Positions 59,744-64,000 of a stretch of DNA of 64,000 nucleotides are shown piece after piece (the stretch's first letter is position 1; every line of letters starts with the position of its first letter). The stretch covers positions 16,034 through 80,033 of the forward strand of contig NZ_SEWE01000022.1 in assembly GCF_004167665.1 (NCBI RefSeq), read 5' to 3'. The translations under genes and the position numbers were made by a program. The DNA is from Hymenobacter persicinus (GTDB taxonomy: Bacteria > Bacteroidota > Bacteroidia > Cytophagales > Hymenobacteraceae). The notes under the pieces were generated by a model. That model was not told the DNA's origin. It was given only the letters and a program-made list of their open reading frames with translations, and ran no database searches.

Positions 59744-62500
59744 ATGAATAAGCTGCTCGTCATTGGCTTCTCGCTGGGCTACCTGGCCCTGCTGTTTGGC
59801 GTGGCCTACACCGCCGAGCGGCGGCTGGCCGAGCGGCGCAGCCTGGTGAGCAACCCCTACGTGTACGCCCTGAGCATGGCGGTATACTGCACGGCCTGGA
59901 CGTTTTATGGCTCGGTGGGGCGGGCGGCGAACTTCGGGCTGGAGTTCGTGGGCATCTACCTCGGCCCCACGCTGCTGGCCCCGGCCTGGTGGCTGGTGCT
60001 GCGCAAAATTATCCGCATCTGCCGCCTGCAGCGCCTGACCTCCATTGCCGACTTCATCTCGGCCCGCTACGGCAAAAGCGCTTCCCTGGGCGCGCTGGTG
60101 ACGGTGGTGAGCGTGCTGGGCATCATTCCCTACATTTCCCTCCAGATCAAGGCCATTGCCGCCTCCTTCGACATCCTGACCCGCGGCCCCGGCGCCGCTC
60201 CGGCGGCCTCCGGCGGGCTGATGGGCGTGGGCTCGGCGCTCTACACCACGGCGGCGCTGGCCTTCTTTACCATCATCTTCGGGGTGCGTTCCGTGGAGGC
60301 CACCGAGCGGCACGAGGGTATGGTGCTGGCCGTGGCCCTGGAAAGCCTGGTCAAGCTGGTGGCGTTTCTGGCCGTGGGCGTGTTCGTAACCTTCGGCTTG
60401 TTTGGGGGCTTCGGCGACGTGTTCGAAAAGGCTGCCGCGGTGCCCGCCCTAAGCCGACTTTTCACCCTGCACGGGGCCGGTACCAGCGGCCCGCAGTGGC
60501 TTACGCTGCTCGTGCTCAGCGTGGCGGCTATTTTGGTGCTGCCCCGGCAGTTTCAGGTGTCGGTGGTGGAAAACGTGAACGAGGACCACCTGCGCAAGGC
60601 CATGTGGCTGTTTCCGCTCTACCTGATTATCATCAACCTGTTTGTGCTGCCCGTGGCTTTTGGCGGGGCGTTGCTCTACGCCGGCCGCGGCCTCGACGCC
60701 GACACGTTCGTGCTGGCCCTGCCCCTGGACGCGGGCCACGAGTGGCTAGCCCTGCTGACCTACCTGGGCGGCTTGTCGGCGGCCAGCAGCATGATTATCG
60801 TCGAAACCATTGCCCTGAGCGTGATGATGAGCAACAGCCTGCTCATGCCCCTGCTCGTGCGCATCCCGGCCACGGCCGACCAGGGCCAGACCCGCTGGTT
60901 TGCCTACCTGGGCCAGGCCGCCCTGCAAAGCCGCCGCCTGGCCGTCATCATTGTGCTGCTGCTGGCCTACGGCTACTACACCCTGGTGGGCCACCTGCTG
61001 CCACTGGTCAACATCGGGCTGGTGTCGTTTGCGGCGGTGGCCCAGTTTGTGCCCGTGCTGCTGGGCGGGCTCTACTGGAAGGGCGGGACCCGGCAGGGCG
61101 CCACGGCCGGCATTCTGGCGGGCTTCCTGATCTGGTTTTTCACCCTGGTGCTGCCCACGATGGTGGGGCCGGGCATGCTGCCGGCCGCGCTGCTCGACCA
61201 CGGCCTGCTGGGCCTGGACAGCCTGCGGCCCTTCGCGCTGTTTGGCCTCGAAGGGCTCGACTACCTCTCGCACGGGCTGTTCTGGAGCTGGTTTTTCAAC
61301 GTGGGCCTCTACGTGGGCGTGTCGTTGGCCGGGCAGCCCTCGGCCCTGGAGCAGCGGCAGGCCAGCCTGTTCGTCGATGTGTTTCACTACCGCACCGTGT
61401 TTGAAGGGCCGGCCGACGCGGGCTGGCAGGGCGCCGCGCCGCTGCCCGACCTGCGGGCCCTGCTCACTGGCTTTCTGGGCAAGAAGCGCACCTCCCAGGC
61501 CCTGAAAAGCTTTGCCGACCGTTTCCCCGACGCCCACCCGGCCGAAACCGTGGCTACCGCTGCCGACCCGCGCCTGCTGGCCTACGCCGAAAAGCTGCTG
61601 GCCGGCTCCATCGGTCCGGCCTCGGCCCGGCTGCTGCTGGCCTCGTCGGTGGGGGTAGAGGAAATCAGCTTCGACAACGTGGTGGGCATCCTGCGCGAGT
61701 CCCAGCAGGTGCTCGAAGCCAACCGCCAGCTGCAGAAACAGTCGCGCCAGCTCCAGCGCCTGACCACCCAGCTCCAGGAGGCCTACGTCCAATTGCAGCA
61801 GCTCGACCAGCGCAAAGACGAGTTTCTCTACACCGTCACCCACGAGCTGCGCACGCCCCTGACCAGCATCCGGGCCCTGTCCGAAATCCTGGCCGACAAC
61901 CCCGACCTGGACGAGGAGGAGCGCCACCGCTTCCTGGGCACCATCATCCGGGAGTCGGAGCGCCTGAGCCGGCTCATCACCCTGGTGCTGGATCTGGAAA
62001 AGTACGAGTCGGGGCAGACGACCCTGGACACCGAGCCGCTCGACGTGGCCGAGATTCTGGGCGACGCCATCGAGTCGGTGGGGCAGCTGCTGCGCGACAA
62101 GCACATTCAGCTCGACGTGCACGTGCCCCCGGGGTTGCCGCCCCTGCCCGGCGACCGGGACCGGCTGATGCAGGTGCTGGTGAACCTGCTGTCCAACGCC
62201 ATCAAGTCGTGCCGCTTCGACGGCACCGGCCGCATCGGGGTGGGGGCCCAGGCCGCGGCCGACGCCCGCACGGTGCGCATCAGCATCCAGGACAACGGCA
62301 AGGGCATCGACCCGGCCTACCACGAGCTGATCTTCGACAAGTTTTTCCAGGCCCAGAACCAGACCACCCGCAAGCCCGAGGGCTCGGGGCTGGGCCTGGC
62401 CATCACCAAGAAAATCGTGGAGCTGCACGCCGGCCGCATCTGGGTGGAAAGCCAGCCCGACCAAGGCGCCAGCTTTTCCTTCGAACTACCCTTTGCTTGA
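59744..62500 (+). CDS. Sodium:solute symporter-linked sensor histidine kinase
   Basis: A 918-residue protein. The first ~550 residues are an SSS-family transporter with about thirteen spans (YVYALSMAVYCTAWTFYGSVG, LTSIADFISARYGKS, STPKGT-equivalent region missing). A linker with a coiled coil (about 640-690) leads to a HisKA domain with phospho-His700 (TVTHELRTPLTSIR), and a HATPase_c domain with N box NLLSNAIK, G1 DNGKGI and G2 GSGLGLAI. Such CbrA/CrbS-type kinases sense or import solutes such as acetate or histidine. It is followed after 5 bp by the response regulator gene. Confidence 0.93.
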   Translation: MNKLLVIGFSLGYLALLFGVAYTAERRLAERRSLVSNPYVYALSMAVYCTAWTFYGSVGRAANFGLEFVGIYLGPTLLAPAWWLVLRKIIRICRLQRLTSIADFISARYGKSASLGALVTVVSVLGIIPYISLQIKAIAASFDILTRGPGAAPAASGGLMGVGSALYTTAALAFFTIIFGVRSVEATERHEGMVLAVALESLVKLVAFLAVGVFVTFGLFGGFGDVFEKAAAVPALSRLFTLHGAGTSGPQWLTLLVLSVAAILVLPRQFQVSVVENVNEDHLRKAMWLFPLYLIIINLFVLPVAFGGALLYAGRGLDADTFVLALPLDAGHEWLALLTYLGGLSAASSMIIVETIALSVMMSNSLLMPLLVRIPATADQGQTRWFAYLGQAALQSRRLAVIIVLLLAYGYYTLVGHLLPLVNIGLVSFAAVAQFVPVLLGGLYWKGGTRQGATAGILAGFLIWFFTLVLPTMVGPGMLPAALLDHGLLGLDSLRPFALFGLEGLDYLSHGLFWSWFFNVGLYVGVSLAGQPSALEQRQASLFVDVFHYRTVFEGPADAGWQGAAPLPDLRALLTGFLGKKRTSQALKSFADRFPDAHPAETVATAADPRLLAYAEKLLAGSIGPASARLLLASSVGVEEISFDNVVGILRESQQVLEANRQLQKQSRQLQRLTTQLQEAYVQLQQLDQRKDEFLYTVTHELRTPLTSIRALSEILADNPDLDEEERHRFLGTIIRESERLSRLITLVLDLEKYESGQTTLDTEPLDVAEILGDAIESVGQLLRDKHIQLDVHVPPGLPPLPGDRDRLMQVLVNLLSNAIKSCRFDGTGRIGVGAQAAADARTVRISIQDNGKGIDPAYHELIFDKFFQAQNQTTRKPEGSGLGLAITKKIVELHAGRIWVESQPDQGASFSFELPFA

Positions 62501-62505
62501 TACAA

Positions 62506-62883
62506 ATGAACCGTCCCCACATCCTCATTGTCGACGACGAGCCCAACATCGTCATGTCGCTGGAGTTTCTGATGCGCAAGAGCGGCTACCAGGTCAGCAT
62601 TGCCCGCAACGGCACCGAGGCCCTGGAAGCCGTGGACCGCGTGCGCTTCGACGTGGTGCTGCTCGACATCATGATGCCCGACGTGGACGGCTACCAGGTC
62701 TGCCAGCACATCAAGCGGGGCGGGGCCCAGCCCGCGGCCAAGGTGGTCTTTCTGAGCGCCAAGAGCAAGGATTCCGACGTCATCAAGGGCTACGAAGTCG
62801 GGGCCGACCTCTACATTCCCAAGCCTTTCAGCACCCGCCTGCTCATGGAGAAAGTGAAAGAGCTGCTGGCCGCCCCGGCCTGA
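62506..62883 (+). CDS. Lone receiver-domain response regulator
   Basis: A 125-residue protein made of one receiver domain: acidic pair Asp10-Asp11, phospho-acceptor Asp54 (LLDIMMPDVDG), the Thr/Ser position in FLSAKSK and Lys in YIPKPF. No DNA-binding or enzymatic output domain, so it must act by protein contacts or as a phosphate sink. It starts 5 nt after the kinase stop and is almost certainly its partner. Confidence 0.95.
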   Translation: MNRPHILIVDDEPNIVMSLEFLMRKSGYQVSIARNGTEALEAVDRVRFDVVLLDIMMPDVDGYQVCQHIKRGGAQPAAKVVFLSAKSKDSDVIKGYEVGADLYIPKPFSTRLLMEKVKELLAAPA

Positions 62884-62900
62884 GAGTGGCTCCCGCCGTC

Positions 62901-63255
62901 CCTGCGTTCGTTCACGCCAGCCCTGCACTCGTTCACGCTGCCCCTGCGTTCATTCATGCTGCTCCTGCGTTCATTCACGGCATCCCTGCCTTCATTCACG
63001 CCGGCCCTGCGTTCATTCACGGCATCTCTGCGGTTCTTCCCACCGTCCCTACCTTGGTTCACGCTGCTTCTAAGCTCCTTCACACCCTGCACTACATCCT
63101 TCACGGCCTGCAGTAGATCCTTCACACCCTACGGTAAGTCACTCACGCCCCTCAGTAATCCTCTCACGGCCTGCAGAAGCTGATTCACGTTACCAAGTAT
63201 CTCGTTCACGCCCGACAGTAAAGCAGTTTCGCTCCGCAGTACCTGCTTTCCGCCA
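62901..63255. repeat. Degenerate tandem array 3, 21-bp period, about 17 units
   Basis: Units begin at 62901, 62922, 62943 and so on, to the sixteenth at 63216, with a partial seventeenth at 63237: no indels over at least 16 units. The core TTCACG or a variant recurs at the same position; early units start CCTGCGTTCATTCACG, later units start CAG or CGG, showing drift. On the minus strand eleven units are open as heptads (VNERRxG-like), but TAG stops it beyond. It occupies most of the 415-bp gap between the response regulator and the CoA-synthetase gene. Confidence 0.92.
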
Positions 63256-63298
63256 CCGGGGCCGGCTCCGGAGCTGCCGTCCGCCTTTCCCACCCGCT

Positions 63299-64000
63299 AT
63301 GGAACCTTCGCCTCTAACCTACGCTGAAGCCTACGCCGCCAGCCTCGCCGACCCGGCCGCCTTCTGGGCCGAGCAGGCCCGGCAGATTCACTGGTTTCAG
63401 GAGCCCGCCCAGACCCTCAGCCAGGACGAAAACGGCTTCTACCGCTGGTTTGCGGGCGGCCGGCTCAATACCTGCTACCTGGCCCTCGACTACCACGTGG
63501 CCCAGGGCCGCGCCACCCAGCCGGCCCTGCACTACGACTCCCCCGTGACGGGTACCAAGGCCCGCTACACCTACGCCGAGCTGCTCGACCTGACGGCCCG
63601 CTTCGCCGGCGGCCTGCACGATTTGGGCGTGCTGCCCGGCGACCGGGTCATTATCTACATGCCCAACATGCCCGAGGCCGTAGTGGCCATGCTGGCCTGC
63701 GCCCGCCTGGGGGCGGTGCATTCGGTCGTGTTTGGCGGCTTTGCGGCCCACGAGCTGGCCGTGCGCATCGACGACGCCGAGCCCGTGGTTGTCATTGCCG
63801 CGGCCGGGGGCATGGAGCTCGATAAAGTCATTCCCTACAAGCCCCTGCTCGACGCGGCCATTGAGCAGGCCACCCACAAGCCCAGCCACACCGTTATCTG
63901 CCAGCGGCCGTTTGTGCGGGCCGCTCTGGTGCCGGGCCGCGACGTGGACTACCGGGAACTGCTCAAGGCTCCGCCCGCCGACTGCGTGGCCGTGGCCGCC
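63299..64000 (+). CDS. Acetyl/propionyl-CoA synthetase (AMP-forming), C-terminus outside window
   Basis: The frame runs from ATG 63299 to the window end, 234 codons. The N-terminal part (YAEAYAASLADPAAFWAEQARQIHWFQEP) is like the ACAS N-terminal domain, closest in wording to propionyl-CoA synthetase PrpE (FWAEQA-R-I-W). The AMP-binding fold follows (RYTYAELLDLTARFAGGLHDLGVLPGDRVIIYMPNMPEAVVAMLACARLGAVHSVVFGGFA). The enzyme activates acetate or propionate with CoA and ATP. It lies directly downstream of the symporter-kinase and receiver genes, as acs does in CrbSR systems. Signature motifs further on are outside the window. Confidence 0.88.
   Translation, partial: MEPSPLTYAEAYAASLADPAAFWAEQARQIHWFQEPAQTLSQDENGFYRWFAGGRLNTCYLALDYHVAQGRATQPALHYDSPVTGTKARYTYAELLDLTARFAGGLHDLGVLPGDRVIIYMPNMPEAVVAMLACARLGAVHSVVFGGFAAHELAVRIDDAEPVVVIAAAGGMELDKVIPYKPLLDAAIEQATHKPSHTVICQRPFVRAALVPGRDVDYRELLKAPPADCVAVAA

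Noticed and set aside
62811..63125. A 104-codon minus-strand frame of VNERRxG heptads
   Set aside because: It is the translation of 21-bp array 3; it needs a GTG start within the array, a TAG stops the next unit upstream, and it runs into the response regulator gene.
8614..63255. CRISPR arrays
   Set aside because: The arrays have contiguous 21-bp units without unique spacers, no conserved repeats and no cas genes nearby.
1..64000. tRNA or rRNA genes
   Set aside because: I looked through the intergenic regions for T-loop (GGTTCRA) and acceptor pairing and found no convincing candidate; a covariance-model scan would be decisive.

Overview
This is a 64-kb, high-GC chromosomal stretch, almost certainly from the Bacteroidota, order Cytophagales, most like Hymenobacter or a close relative. 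The evidence is a fused LpxC-FabZ, the type IX secretion regulator PorX, a lone-receiver response regulator beside a symporter-kinase, DUF2851 and DUF4197 proteins, repeated TAnnTTTG promoter boxes and the near absence of Shine-Dalgarno sequences. I see no tRNA, rRNA, prophage, CRISPR array or complete insertion sequence.

Layout. 1-3.5 kb: hydrolase (cut by the window edge), cytidine deaminase, saccharopine-dehydrogenase-like enzyme. 3.5-7.6 kb: collinear minus-strand run aroQ, serC-like, marC-like, rnhA, acyltransferase, trmN6. 7.7-20 kb: mostly plus strand, with xerD, ftsK and lolA (chromosome segregation and envelope), DUF2851, two unrecognised polytopic membrane proteins, a hexapeptide acyltransferase, trhO and a nucleoside phosphorylase. 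20-29.6 kb: LuxC-type reductase, ferredoxin, a sugar amidotransferase paired with a nitrilase-fold protein, valS and an S9 peptidase. 29.6-41 kb: lipoyl acyltransferase E2, cinA, two tandem DUF4197 paralogues, an acidic protein, then the lipid A block HD-lpxD-lpxC/fabZ-lpxA-ABC ATPase. 41-56 kb: porX, a HAD phosphatase, a TonB-type receptor with an adjacent MarR regulator and a palindrome pair, tsaE, alanine dehydrogenase, an SPFH/NAD-kinase-like pair, kptA, an M28 peptidase and an orphan IS1-type zinc-finger protein. 56-64 kb: porin, MHS-type transporter, small two-TM protein, symporter-histidine kinase, lone receiver, and an acetyl/propionyl-CoA synthetase cut by the window end. That last block reads as one carboxylate uptake, sensing and activation unit.

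The most unusual content is non-coding. (1) Three arrays (8614-8887, about 44128-44370, 62901-63255) repeat with a 21-bp period. Their units are unrelated between arrays and heavily diverged within each, yet the spacing is almost free of indels; each lies downstream of a plus-strand stop codon. (2) Twelve inverted-repeat elements have arms built from short tandem words (8-bp in family A, 14-bp in the best family B copy, other words elsewhere). Eleven lie between genes with one arm within about 15 nt of a stop codon, and in six the stop codon lies in, or at the very edge of, the repeat. The twelfth sits in frame inside valS.

The reading was by eye. Family names are recognised from motifs, not database searches.
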